64,000 bases of DNA from Xanthomonas sontii. GTDB lineage: Bacteria; Pseudomonadota; Gammaproteobacteria; Xanthomonadales; Xanthomonadaceae. Positions 1 through 8,580 of this stretch are shown here, piece by piece. The notes under the pieces are model-generated. The model saw only the letters and a list, made by a program, of their open reading frames with translations, did no database searches and was not told the DNA's origin. The stretch lies in NCBI RefSeq assembly GCF_040529055.1, contig NZ_CP132342.1, positions 2,788,001 through 2,852,000 on the forward strand, read 5' to 3'. Position numbers and translations under genes: made by a program. Positions within the stretch are counted from its first letter, which is position 1, and each line of letters opens with the position of its first letter.

Positions 1-370
1 GGGCCCCGCACGTCCCGCATTCCTTTCGGCCGCACCGCGCGCCGATGCGCCGGATCGGGCACGCCGCTCCCGCACCCTGTTTTTGCCGCATGTCGGCGCC
101 CTCTGCCTGCAATGCACTCTGTTGCCGTTCCAGCCGCGGTGTTCGCTGGATCGGGTGGCATGCCCCGGCGTGTGGCTCGCCGTGCAGTGCCGACTGTCGC
201 GAGCGGCGACAGGGGAGCGCACCCTCCAATCCCGTGGTAGTTGCATGCGCCGCGGCTGGGTGTTTCCACCTGGTCGGCCTGGGTGCGATACCGGATTGGC
301 CGCGTATCGGCGCGCCCGGCACGCTGCGCTGACCGCCCGCTACGGGCTTCGACGATCCGGAGATTCCGCA
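1..370. other. leader region without a supported gene
   Basis: Reading frames are open through this stretch, but they are arginine/alanine/cysteine-rich translations typical of GC-rich non-coding DNA and match no protein I recognise. The only useful element is a GGAG at 359-362, eight bases before the ATG at 371, which fixes the start of the subtilase. Any promoter for that gene must lie here, but I cannot place a convincing -35/-10 pair. Confidence 0.4.
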
Positions 371-2851
371 ATGTCCATTCGCCGTCCCGTTCTTGCCGTC
401 GGTATCTGCGCCGTCCTCGCCGGCGGTGTGTTCGCCGGCGGCGACGCCCTGGCCGCCGCCCATCTCGACCAGGTACTGGAAGCCAAGCTCGCCGCTGCGC
501 CGGCCGGCGACGCACTGCAGATCGTGATCACCTACGATCAGTCCGGGCCGGTCTCGGCCTCGCAACTCACCGCGCTGCATGCGCTGGGCATCACCCGCGG
601 GATCACCATGCGCACGCTGCCGATCGCCGGCGCGCTGGCCACGCCGGCCGAGATCCGCGCGCTGGCGCAGCGCGACGACGTCGCCTCGATCTACTACAAC
701 GCACCGCTGCGCTATTTCAACAAGGAAGCCCGCGAGCTGACCGGCGTGGACCGCGCGCAGGGCAATCCCGGCGATTTCGGCCGCGCGCTGCCCTACAGCG
801 GCCGCGGCGTCGGGGTGATGATCAACGACTCCGGCATCGATGCCACCCATCGCGATCTCGCCTACGGCACCCGCGTCGTGCAGAACGTGCTGGGCACCAC
901 CAACCTGGCCAACGTCGATGCGATGCTGCCGATCACCTATGCGGAGGGTGTGCCCAATACCGATCTCGGCTCCGGCCATGGCACGCACTGCGCCGGCACG
1001 GTCGGCGGCACCGGCGCGCAGTCCAACGGCGCCTATCGCGGCGTGGCGACCGGCGCCAGTCTGGTCGGCTACGGATCCGGTGCGGTGCTGCTGATCCTGG
1101 ACGCAGTCGGCGGTCTGGATTATGCGGCCACGCATCAGTTCAGCTTCAAGGATCCGATCCGCGTCACCAGCAATTCCTGGGGCTCCTCCGGCAAGTTCGA
1201 TCCGCAGAATCCGGTCAACGTCGCCACCTACGAGCTGTACAAGCGCGGCATCGTCAGCGTGTTCGCCGCCGGCAACGACGGCCCCAACGAGGACACCCAC
1301 AATCCGTACGCGCAGGCGCCGTGGGTGATCTCGGTGGCCGCCGGCGAGAAGGACGGCACGCTGGCCGACTTCTCCTCGCGCGGCAAGCGCGGCGAGAGCG
1401 GCAGCTTCACCATGGCCGACGGCAAGACCTGGACCTATCTCAACGAGCCGACGATCACCGCGCCCGGCGTGGACATCGTCTCCACCCGCGATTCCACCGG
1501 CGCGTTGCCGCCGCTGGCCGCGGACAAGGACAGCAAGCTGATCGCGCCGGCGCAACTGCCGTTCTACACCACCATGAGCGGTACCTCGATGGCCACCCCG
1601 CACGTGGCCGGCATCGTCGCGCTGCTGCTGGAGGCCAACCCGGACCTGACTCCGGACCAGGTCAAGGACCTGCTCGAACGCACCGCCACCAACATCCCCG
1701 GGCGCACGTACTGGGAGGCTGGCGCGGGCTACGTGAATGCCTATGCCGCGCTGTTGGAAGCGAGCAAGCAGCGCAGCGGCTTCGGTAAGACGGTCAATTC
1801 CCTGCATCCGTTCTACAGCAATGCGCTGGTGCTGCCCGGCGGCAGCCAGCCGTTCGAGGTGGCGTTCTCGCCGGTGGGCACGCCGCAGACCCAGTCGTTC
1901 ACCGTCGGCAAGGACGTCGCCTGGATCAGCGCCAAGGCCACCATCGACGCCAACACCCAGGCATTGGTGCTGACCGATCCGGACGGCGTCAGCCATGGCT
2001 CGCCGGTGGCGTTGCCGTTGCTGGGCAGCACGGTCAGCGTTGGTGCGCCGGGCAAGCCGGGCACCTGGACCATCAGCGTGCGCGGCATCGGTTCGATCAG
2101 TGGCGTACCGGTGGCGCCCAAGGGCAGCAACGGCATCGCGGCGCCGGGCACGGTGCGCGGCACCCTGGATTTCCTGCGCAGCGGCGGCTACACCGGCCTC
2201 AACGACGTCGCCAGCGGCGATCGCGATCGCGGCGCGGTGGAGTACGCGGTCGCCAACCGCCTGATCGACGGTTACGCCGACGGCCTGTTCCGTCCGCAGA
2301 ATCCGCTCAAGCGCGCGGAGTTGGCGCGCTATCTGGTGATGGGTGCCGGCGTGCGCCAGGCGCTGCCGGCCACGCCCAGCTTCAGCGGGCTCGGCCGCAA
2401 CGACCCGGCCTATCCGTTCGCCGAGGCGGCGGTGGGCAAGGGCGGGGTGCTGCGCGACCTGCAGCAGAACCAGGCCGCGGTGATGGGGCTGGTCGCCGGC
2501 GATTTCCGCCCCAACGACGCCGTCAGCAAACTGCAGTTGGCGTATTCGCTGGTGCAGGCGCTGGGCCTGCAGACGCAGGCGCTGGCCTTCGACGGCACGC
2601 TGTCGGTGAGCTACAACAACCAGCGCCTGCCGATCGAGGACGTGGCGGCGATCCCGAGCAACCTGCGCGGCTATGTGCAGCTGGCGCTGGATGCCGGCAT
2701 CCTCAACGCGCGTTTCGCGGCGACCCAGGGGCCGCAGGACCTGCAGCCGACCCTGCATGCCTACTTCGATCCGGGCAGCACGGTGTCGCGCAGCGGCTAT
2801 GCGGTGATCGCCGGGCGCTTCCTCGGCGTCAATCGGCAGGCCAAGGACTGA
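371..2851 (+). CDS. secreted S8 (subtilisin-like) serine peptidase with C-terminal SLH-like repeats
   Basis: Predicted 826-residue exported protease. The N-terminus has a classic signal peptide (basic MSIRR, hydrophobic core, Ala-X-Ala near residue 29). The subtilase triad is complete: Asp153 in NDSGID, His203 in GHGTHCAG and Ser406 in GTSMATPHVAG; the oxyanion Asn lies in AAGNDGP. The catalytic domain ends near residue 470 and is followed by a beta-rich region. Three S-layer-homology-like segments then occupy about 622-657 (VANRLIDGYADGLFRP), 704-733 and 767-818. The frame is open further upstream, but the ATG at 371 is preferred because it has a GGAG ribosome site and begins a signal peptide. 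SLH modules normally hold proteins to cell-wall polymers; a cell-surface role is inferred. Substrate unknown. Confidence 0.9.
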   Translation: MSIRRPVLAVGICAVLAGGVFAGGDALAAAHLDQVLEAKLAAAPAGDALQIVITYDQSGPVSASQLTALHALGITRGITMRTLPIAGALATPAEIRALAQRDDVASIYYNAPLRYFNKEARELTGVDRAQGNPGDFGRALPYSGRGVGVMINDSGIDATHRDLAYGTRVVQNVLGTTNLANVDAMLPITYAEGVPNTDLGSGHGTHCAGTVGGTGAQSNGAYRGVATGASLVGYGSGAVLLILDAVGGLDYAATHQFSFKDPIRVTSNSWGSSGKFDPQNPVNVATYELYKRGIVSVFAAGNDGPNEDTHNPYAQAPWVISVAAGEKDGTLADFSSRGKRGESGSFTMADGKTWTYLNEPTITAPGVDIVSTRDSTGALPPLAADKDSKLIAPAQLPFYTTMSGTSMATPHVAGIVALLLEANPDLTPDQVKDLLERTATNIPGRTYWEAGAGYVNAYAALLEASKQRSGFGKTVNSLHPFYSNALVLPGGSQPFEVAFSPVGTPQTQSFTVGKDVAWISAKATIDANTQALVLTDPDGVSHGSPVALPLLGSTVSVGAPGKPGTWTISVRGIGSISGVPVAPKGSNGIAAPGTVRGTLDFLRSGGYTGLNDVASGDRDRGAVEYAVANRLIDGYADGLFRPQNPLKRAELARYLVMGAGVRQALPATPSFSGLGRNDPAYPFAEAAVGKGGVLRDLQQNQAAVMGLVAGDFRPNDAVSKLQLAYSLVQALGLQTQALAFDGTLSVSYNNQRLPIEDVAAIPSNLRGYVQLALDAGILNARFAATQGPQDLQPTLHAYFDPGSTVSRSGYAVIAGRFLGVNRQAKD

Positions 2852-3153
2852 GGACTGCGGTGACCGTGGCGACAGCATGCGCGCAGGTGCAAGGCCTGCG
2901 CCGTGCTGGTTTGCTGCGGTAGGCGTCTGCTGCCGCTACGAGCGCGCCACTGGCAGCCCGTTGTTGCCGCGGCTCGGCGGGATCTGTCCTTGCAACGTGT
3001 GGGCGCGGCTTCAGCCGCGACGCGGTGTAGCAGGAATGCGCGTCGCGGCTGAAGCCGCTCCTGCAAATGACGTTTCGTCGTTGTTGGAGCTGCCCCGAAA
3101 ACCGCTCCTACACGTGAGCCCGCCTGATCGCTGGAGGCCCCATAGGCGCGGCA
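2852..3153. repeat. intergenic REP-like element (GGCTTCAGCCGCGAC family)
   Basis: This convergent gap holds no gene. From about 2962 to 3106 it carries facing copies of the xanthomonad motif GCGGCTTCAGCCGCGAC (near 3007) and GTCGCGGCTGAAGCCGCTCC (near 3043), which can fold into a long stem. A second half-copy ends at about 3106 (CCGCTCCTACA). The segment TTGCCGCGGCTCGGC near 2964 recurs near 55138, so the repeat is composite. Related copies lie at 44797-44910, 55104-55240 and 62255-62280. Confidence 0.75.
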
Positions 3154-4152
3154 TCAGTTTTTCCGCGGATGCACGCTGACCGTGGCAGTCATGCCCGCAG
3201 CGAGCAGGGTGCCCTGCGGCACGCTGGCCGGATCGATGCGGATGCGCACCGGCACGCGCTGCGCCAGGCGGATCCAGTTGAAGGTGGGGCTGACGTTGGC
3301 CAGCAGCGAGGTGCCGGTCGGATTGTCGCTGTCGGAAATGCCGCGGGCGATGCCCTCGACCTGGCCGTGCAGCATCAGCCCGCCGCTCATCAGGCGGATG
3401 TCGGCGCGGTCGCCGACGTGGACCCGCGGCAGCTTGGTTTCCTCGAAATAGCCGTAGACCCACATCGCATCGTCGCGGACCAGCGCCAGGCGTGCATTGC
3501 CGGCCTGGGCGTAGTCGCCGACGCGCACTTCCAGATTGGTGATGTAGCCGTCGGCGGTGGCGCGGACCTGGGTGCGCTGCAGATCCAGCTCGGCCAGGTC
3601 AAGCGCGGCCTGCGCCTGTTCCACCGATGCCACCGCCTGCGCCTGTGCCGCGGTGGCCTGGCCGCGCAGCGCCGCGCTGCGGTGCACGTCGGCCTGCGCC
3701 GAACGCGCGGTGGCTTCGGCGTCCGAGCGCGCTTCGGCGGAGATCACCGCGGCGGCACGCGCGCGCCGTTCGGCCTGGGCGCGGCGCATCTGGAATTCCG
3801 CTTCGCTGGCCGCCTGGGTGGCGGCCGCTGCCGACAGGCTGGCACCGGCCGCACGCGCCTGCGCCTGCGCGACCGCAAGGTTGGCGCGGGCCTTTTCCAG
3901 GGCCAGCTCGTAGCGCTTGCGGTCCACGCTGAACAGCAGGTCGCCGCGCTTGACGTGCTGGTTGTCGCGCACGGCGACCGCATCGACCAGGCCGGACACG
4001 TCCGGCGCGATCCGCACCACTTCCGCGCGCACGCGGCCGTCGCGGGTCCAGGGCGAGAGCATGTAATGGCGCCACAGCGCATGCGCCAGCAGGGCGGCGA
4101 CCAGCACCACGAGGGCGGTCAGGGCGAAACGGATCAGGGCAGGGGTCTTCAT
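3154..4152 (-). CDS. HlyD/EmrA-type periplasmic adaptor of an aromatic-acid efflux system
   Basis: Membrane fusion subunit of about 332 residues, resembling E. coli AaeA. One N-terminal transmembrane helix (about residues 8-25) is followed by a biotinyl-lipoyl-like beta segment, a long Ala/Gln/Arg-rich coiled-coil hairpin (about 75-185) and a beta-barrel domain containing VGDYAQAGNARLALV. It should link the inner-membrane FUSC pump to the outer membrane. It is last in a four-gene operon. The ATG at 4152 gives a standard N-terminus; a GTG at 4164 overlaps the stop of the upstream DUF1656 gene (GTGA) and is an equally possible coupled start. No outer-membrane factor gene follows. Confidence 0.88.
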   Translation of the reverse strand: MKTPALIRFALTALVVLVAALLAHALWRHYMLSPWTRDGRVRAEVVRIAPDVSGLVDAVAVRDNQHVKRGDLLFSVDRKRYELALEKARANLAVAQAQARAAGASLSAAAATQAASEAEFQMRRAQAERRARAAAVISAEARSDAEATARSAQADVHRSAALRGQATAAQAQAVASVEQAQAALDLAELDLQRTQVRATADGYITNLEVRVGDYAQAGNARLALVRDDAMWVYGYFEETKLPRVHVGDRADIRLMSGGLMLHGQVEGIARGISDSDNPTGTSLLANVSPTFNWIRLAQRVPVRIRIDPASVPQGTLLAAGMTATVSVHPRKN

Positions 4153-4160
4153 GGCGGGAC

Positions 4161-4367
4161 TCACGGAAGAAGGAGCAGGCCGAGGGCGGCGAAGGCGCCG
4201 ACGTAGACGGCCAGACGGAACAGGGAGGGATGCCAGGCGTAGCGGTACAGGCCAGCGCGGCCGGCGACCGCGTCCAGCGCCCAGGCCACCAGCAGCAGGG
4301 CCAGGCCCAGCACCAGCAGGCCGGGCACGTACACGCCGGCGATCGAGAGTTCAGCGGGCAGCAGCAT
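4161..4367 (-). CDS. DUF1656 small inner-membrane protein (AaeX-like)
   Basis: Predicted 68-residue protein with two hydrophobic helices (about residues 10-30 and 50-67) separated by a short loop ending YAWHPSLFR. Proteins of this size and pattern (DUF1656/AaeX) sit between the FUSC pump and HlyD adaptor genes in p-hydroxybenzoate-type efflux operons, and that is its position here. It overlaps the FUSC gene by 17 bases and shares GTGA with the adaptor's alternative start, so translation is probably coupled. Exact role unknown; probably a small accessory subunit. Confidence 0.82.
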   Translation of the reverse strand: MLLPAELSIAGVYVPGLLVLGLALLLVAWALDAVAGRAGLYRYAWHPSLFRLAVYVGAFAALGLLLLP

Positions 4368-6522
4368 CGTCGGCTCCTGGGGGGGCGGTGGTCGGCGCAG
4401 GCGTATCGGCCAGCGCGGCGAGAACGGAATCGGCGTCGAGCAGCGCGCCGCGCAGCAGCAGCAGGTGCTCGCGGGTGGGTTTCCAGCGCAGCGGTACCGC
4501 GCCTTCCACCTGGCTGGCGGCCAGCGCCGCCTCCACCCGCTGCAAGGCGTGTCGGTGCCGGTGCGGGCTGGGGTCGAGATACAGGTCGGCCAGCGCCTGC
4601 ACGGCGGCCTCCACCGCGGTGGCCAAAGCCGGCGGCAGCGTGCCTTCGGCCGCATCGCGGCGCAGTTCGACCAGGGTGCGCCCGGTTTCGTGCACCGACA
4701 GCGCCCAGCCGAGCAGGTCGCGCAGTTCGTCGCTGCCCGGCGGGGTGTGCGCGACGATCTGCTGGAACAGGTCGCGGTTGACGCTCTCCAGTTGCAGCGC
4801 CAGCCCCGGCAGCGGCGCACGCGCGGCCAGCGTGGTCTGCCGCCGCAGCCGCTCCAGCAGGCGCCGGCGCTGCCAGCGGGTGCCGATCACCGGCGGTACG
4901 AATACGAACGTCGCGCTCACCGCCAGCGTCCCCAGCAGCAGCGGCACCACGCTGTTGAAGGTGGCCGCGGCGTTGAAGCTTGGTGTCGGCTGGACCGCCA
5001 GGATCGAAACGAAGGCCAGGTTGGCGCCGGTGGCGAAGCCGTACAGCGCCGGTTTCGAGGCCAGGTACAGGGTCACCAGCAGGAACGGCAGGGTGCCGGC
5101 GACGAACAGCACATAGCCGTCCATCTGCGGCAGCACCAGCAACTGGCAGATCACGCCGAGCACGATGCCGAACACGAACCCCTTGAACAGCGAGCGCGCG
5201 GCAGCGGGCGCGTTGGCGCTGGACGACAGGATCGCGCTCAGCGCCACTGCCTGGAACACCGCGGTGGCGCCGCTGATCCAGCCGGCCTGGATCCACAGCC
5301 AGCACATCGTCGCCACCAGCAACGCGCTGCGCAGCGCGGTCAGTGCGGCCGCGGCGTAGTCGTTGCCGCGCACGAACACCGCGGTGTCGCCGCGGTCCTG
5401 CGGCGTGCGCCACTGCTGCGGCGCGACCAGGGTCGCCTCGGTGGCCACGTAGTCGTGCAGGTCGGCGAAGAAGCGCTGCAGCAGCGACACGCCGGTGTCG
5501 AATCCCTCGTGCCGTGCCGCCGGCAGGGTCGCACGCGCTTCGGCCGCACGCGTCGCCAGCGCATCGCGGCACGCCGCCAGCTTGCGCGCGGTCGCGGCCG
5601 CGCCCTCGCGTCCGCCGCGGTCGCTGAGTGCGGCCTTCAGCGGCCGATACAGGCCGATCAGCGCCTCGGCCACCTCCGCATCGCCGCTGCGCAGCAGCCG
5701 GTTGATGTAGTGGTGCAGCGCCTGGAAGCTGGTCGACACCGCCATGAAGCGCTGGTTGAGCAGGCGCAGGCGGCCGCTGCGCACCCGTGCCTCCGGATCC
5801 TCGAACACCACCGAACTGCGCAGGTCCTCGATGGTCACCGCGTCGCGCACGAAGCGCAGGTGCGCCTGCTCCATCGCCTCGCGCGGCAGCTGCCCGCCGG
5901 TGGCGTCGCGGACGAAGTCCAGGAAGCCGTCGGACGCGCGGCGCACGGTGTCGCGCAGGGTCTGGCGCAGCCGGCTGGGAAACACCACGTCGCTGACGAT
6001 GCCGGTCACCAGCAGGCCCAGCACCACCTCGGTCACCCGCGCCACCACCAGGTTGAACACGTTCTGCGGCTGGTTCACCGCCGGCAGCGCGATCAGCGCC
6101 ACCGTGTAGCCGGACAGCACGAAGGCATAGGCCTTGAAGTTGCGGTACAGCAGCGCGCCGCCGGTGCAGGCGCCGATCCACAGCGACAGCGCCAGCACGA
6201 ACAGCACCGGCTCCTGCGGGAACAGCGCCACCATCGTCAGCGCCGCGACGCTGCCGATCAGTGTGCCCAGCACCCGGTAGAAGCCCTTGGCGAAGACCAT
6301 GCCGGTCTGCCGGTGCATCACCACCACCACGGTGATCATCGCGGTCATCGGCGAGGCCAGGTCCAGACGCAGGGCGACCCAGCCGGCCAGATAGATCGAC
6401 AGCAGCGTGCGCAGCACGAACAGCCAGGCCTCGCCTTCGCCGCGCAGGGCGTCGGCCAGCAGGGTGCGCAGGCCTGGCGCTGCCTCGGCAGCGGCGGCGG
6501 CGTTGGGGTGTTGTGCGCTCAT
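4351..6522 (-). CDS. FUSC-family inner-membrane efflux subunit (AaeB-like)
   Basis: Predicted 723-residue pump subunit of the fusaric acid resistance/AaeB family. It has the family's duplicated layout: a block of about six transmembrane helices (residues about 30-180), a soluble helical domain (about 190-370), a second membrane block (about 385-530) and a C-terminal soluble domain. Hydrophobic segments such as FVLSGYTVALIALPAV are visible. Family members export aromatic carboxylic acids; in xanthomonads the related system handles 4-hydroxybenzoate (recalled knowledge, not shown here). Its start overlaps the marR stop (6519-6522), so the two are likely co-translated. Confidence 0.9.
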   Translation of the reverse strand: MSAQHPNAAAAAEAAPGLRTLLADALRGEGEAWLFVLRTLLSIYLAGWVALRLDLASPMTAMITVVVVMHRQTGMVFAKGFYRVLGTLIGSVAALTMVALFPQEPVLFVLALSLWIGACTGGALLYRNFKAYAFVLSGYTVALIALPAVNQPQNVFNLVVARVTEVVLGLLVTGIVSDVVFPSRLRQTLRDTVRRASDGFLDFVRDATGGQLPREAMEQAHLRFVRDAVTIEDLRSSVVFEDPEARVRSGRLRLLNQRFMAVSTSFQALHHYINRLLRSGDAEVAEALIGLYRPLKAALSDRGGREGAAATARKLAACRDALATRAAEARATLPAARHEGFDTGVSLLQRFFADLHDYVATEATLVAPQQWRTPQDRGDTAVFVRGNDYAAAALTALRSALLVATMCWLWIQAGWISGATAVFQAVALSAILSSSANAPAAARSLFKGFVFGIVLGVICQLLVLPQMDGYVLFVAGTLPFLLVTLYLASKPALYGFATGANLAFVSILAVQPTPSFNAAATFNSVVPLLLGTLAVSATFVFVPPVIGTRWQRRRLLERLRRQTTLAARAPLPGLALQLESVNRDLFQQIVAHTPPGSDELRDLLGWALSVHETGRTLVELRRDAAEGTLPPALATAVEAAVQALADLYLDPSPHRHRHALQRVEAALAASQVEGAVPLRWKPTREHLLLLRGALLDADSVLAALADTPAPTTAPPGADDAAAR

Positions 6523-7016
6523 GCGGCGTCCTCGACCCCGCGCAGCAGGGTCTTCAGCAGCGCCTGCAACTGCGCCAGCGCCGCCGGATCCAGATGCTGC
6601 ACATACGTGTCGAGCTGGGCGGAGAGGTCGGGGATCAGCGCCTCGATCAGGCGCTCGCCGGCCTCGGTCAGCCGCAGCAGCAGCATGCGCCGGTCCTCGG
6701 CACTGGGCATGCGCTGGATCAGGCCCTTGTCGACCAACTGACTGGTCAGACGGGTGATGTTGGCCGACTTCTCGCCCGCCGCGTCGCTCAGCTGGGACGG
6801 GTTCAAGGTTCCGTCGGGACTGGCGTCGATCATCATCAGCACGTTGTATTCGGCGTAGCTCAGGCCATAGGGCCGCAACACCTCGTTGCTCTGGTCCAGG
6901 CTGAGCTTGTGCAGCAGCTTGATCAGCCGCAGGACCAGCGCGGCTTGCCGCGGGAAGTGCGGATGCTTGCGGGCGGTCACGTCCAGGCGCTGCTCGGTGG
7001 CGGCGAAGCGGCTCAT
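6519..7016 (-). CDS. MarR-family transcriptional regulator of the efflux operon
   Basis: Predicted 165-residue winged-helix regulator. The HTH runs through LSDAAGEKSANITRLTSQLVDKGL (about residues 80-103), with the wing at SAEDRRMLLLRLT. It is the first gene of the four-gene operon and overlaps the FUSC start by four bases. MarR proteins next to pumps are normally repressors released by the pump's substrate; this is inferred from position. An AT-rich palindromic region lies directly upstream. The recognition helix is nearly identical to that of the MarR at 54520-55053. Confidence 0.92.
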   Translation of the reverse strand: MSRFAATEQRLDVTARKHPHFPRQAALVLRLIKLLHKLSLDQSNEVLRPYGLSYAEYNVLMMIDASPDGTLNPSQLSDAAGEKSANITRLTSQLVDKGLIQRMPSAEDRRMLLLRLTEAGERLIEALIPDLSAQLDTYVQHLDPAALAQLQALLKTLLRGVEDAA

Positions 7017-7030
7017 GCGCGGCTCGATGA

Positions 7031-7064
7031 TTTGTACATGTATAAATAATACATTTATGTATTA
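7031..7064. promoter_or_regulatory. candidate MarR operator and promoter of the efflux operon
   Basis: An AT-rich island in otherwise GC-rich DNA, 15-48 bases upstream of the marR start. It contains a perfect palindrome, TAATACAT-TT-ATGTATTA (7047-7064), and a second one, TACATGTA (7035-7042). Eight-base arms with a two-base spacer fit dimeric MarR binding sites, and the AT-rich sequence also suits a -10 region, so repression by promoter occlusion is plausible. Binding is inferred. Confidence 0.6.
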
Positions 7065-7298
7065 ATTTTGCGGTAACGCCGGCTGAACGCGGCCCGCTGG
7101 AGGAGGTGTGCCTCAGGAAAAGCGCACGGACAGGTCTGCGCCGAGGGCGCCGTGCGTTAGCGTGCCGCGCGGCAGGTCGAGGCAGCGCCTGTGTCCGGTG
7201 AAGCGCGGGTCGACGCGCAGGCGCGTTCCGCGCCCCGGAAGCCGGGACGTCGCGTTGGAGGGAGCGGGGACAGGTGGCGCCTCAGCGCCACCGCCGGG

Positions 7299-7775
7299 TC
7301 AACGCAGCACGCCGTCCAGGCCGGGCGCGGGCGAGAGCATGTTGCGGGTGTCGATCTCGAAGCTGCGCGGCTTCTTGTCTTCGGGTGTCGCGGCGATGCT
7401 GCCCTTCAGGGTGTACTCCAGGCTGCGGCGGCCGGCCAGGGCATCGGCGACGGCCATGCGCGCGCTCGAGCTGGGCTTCAGCGCGACGCTCACCACGTCC
7501 GCCGTCTCCGGGCCGATCGAGATCCCGGGCGCGGCCTGCAGGCTGCCGGCCGCTTCGCCGCCCACACCGAGGTCCAGACGCAGGGTGTCGTAGCGCATCG
7601 GAATGCTGCTGTAGTTCTGCAGGCGCAGGTCCACCTTCCAGCTGCCGTCCATGTTGACCGTCAGTTGCTGCACGCTGGCGGCCGGGTCCGACACACGCCG
7701 CACGATGCCGTCGCTGCAGGCGCCGAGCAACGCGGTGCACAACACGAGCAAGCCGAGGCGGAGCGGGTGACGCAT
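7299..7775 (-). CDS. LEA type 2-like lipoprotein
   Basis: Predicted 158-residue lipoprotein; lipobox LGAC puts the lipidated Cys at position 20. The mature part has alternating beta strands (QLTVNMDGSWKVDLRLQNYS, then MRYDTLRLDLGVGG), resembling the LEA-2/WHy fold seen in bacterial lipoproteins. The start ATG at 7775 is chosen because it begins the lipoprotein signal; the frame upstream is arginine-rich shadow. It is monocistronic, transcribed toward the marR promoter. Function unknown; fold assignment moderate. Confidence 0.72.
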   Translation of the reverse strand: MRHPLRLGLLVLCTALLGACSDGIVRRVSDPAASVQQLTVNMDGSWKVDLRLQNYSSIPMRYDTLRLDLGVGGEAAGSLQAAPGISIGPETADVVSVALKPSSSARMAVADALAGRRSLEYTLKGSIAATPEDKKPRSFEIDTRNMLSPAPGLDGVLR

Positions 7776-8400
7776 GGGCGGAATCCACGGAAAGGAAGAC
7801 CGGCGAAGACTACACCACACCCCTGTCTGCCGTGGTGGCGCAGCGATGGCGGAGCCTCCCCCGGACTGCGCGGGCTGCGGAAAGCTGGCGGCATGCTGGC
7901 GGTCGCGCGCGCGACGTGACATGACGTGACGCAAGGCGGACAGCGGACACGCTCTACTGGCGCCTTCGCTTGGTGTCGTGCGCTTCCGCCACTGGAATGG
8001 CAGGCTCGCCCAACCTAGCTGCGCGATGGCGTCGTCCGCGTCGTGCCATCTGCCGTCAGCCCGCAATCCGGCATGCGGCCGGCCTGTGGGCCGGCCATTA
8101 CCCCGTTCCGTCATGCCATCCACCTCCTTTGCTGCTCCTCCGATCGCCCTTGGCGCAGCAACCCACCAGATCATCCAGGCTGACCCGCACGTCCCTGCGG
8201 ACGTTCAGGTATGGCGGAATGACCGCGGCTGGCCGGGCGTCCAGTCGGTGTCCTCGGCGATCCGGCCAGCGGCCATCACCAAGGCGTCCCTGCCGTGCGC
8301 CGGCCGGATGCCGAGGACGTGTCCAGCATCGCGCCCCCTCGGATCGGACGCAGTCGGCGCAGGCCGCGGCGGTCGGTAGGAAAATTCTGCAACATTGCGC
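7776..8400. other. long intergenic region with an imperfect inverted repeat
   Basis: About 625 bases with no convincing coding sequence on either strand. The one structure I see is an imperfect inverted repeat: GTCCTCGGCGATCCGGCC at 8250-8267 against GGCCGGATGCCGAGGAC at 8302-8318, differing by one deletion. It has no T-run, so I do not call it a terminator. The right end runs into the tRNA-Phe promoter. Confidence 0.4.
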
Positions 8401-8429
8401 TTGCCCAATCCCGATCACCTCGCTATGAT
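8401..8429 (+). promoter_or_regulatory. sigma-70-type promoter of tRNA-Phe
   Basis: TTGCCC (8401-8406) and TATGAT (8424-8429) are separated by exactly 17 bases. A GC-rich stretch (GCGCGTCCTCG) follows the -10, as expected for a stringently controlled stable-RNA promoter, and an A/T-rich patch (GGAAAATTCTGCAACATT) lies just upstream. The predicted start is near 8436, about 30 bases before the mature tRNA. Confidence 0.72.
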
Positions 8430-8465
8430 GCGCGTCCTCGCACCGGTCCTGCCGCGTTGCGCAGT

Positions 8466-8541
8466 GGCCGAGTAGCTCAGTTGGTAGAGCAGGGGATTGA
8501 AAATCCCCGTGTCGGCGGTTCGATTCCGTCCTCGGCCACCA
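8466..8541 (+). tRNA. tRNA-Phe (GAA)
   Basis: Complete 76-base cloverleaf with encoded CCA. Acceptor stem GGCCGAG (8466-8472) pairs with CTCGGCC (8531-8537); the discriminator is A and CCA is 8539-8541. The D arm is GCTCAGTTGGTAGAGC. The anticodon stem GGGGA/TCCCC encloses TT-GAA-AA, giving anticodon GAA at 8499-8501. The T arm carries GGTTCGATTCC. It is a single-gene unit with its own promoter and terminator, and I see no integrated element downstream. Confidence 0.98.
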
Positions 8542-8549
8542 TTCTTTCA

Positions 8550-8580
8550 GGGCTTGCAGCAATGCAGGCCCTTTTCTTTT
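8550..8580 (+). terminator. rho-independent terminator of tRNA-Phe
   Basis: Stem GGGCTTGCA/TGCAGGCCC (one G-U pair) with loop GCAA, followed by TTTTCTTTT. It begins nine bases after the tRNA CCA end. Confidence 0.85.

Noticed and set aside
83..370. Long N-terminal extension of the subtilase frame
   Set aside because: The upstream reading is Cys/Arg-rich without homology; the ATG at 371 has a GGAG ribosome site and a signal peptide.
3599..6181. 860-codon minus-strand frame within the efflux operon
   Set aside because: It is an out-of-frame reading of the FUSC gene and the adaptor, with low-complexity Arg/Ala/Gly content.
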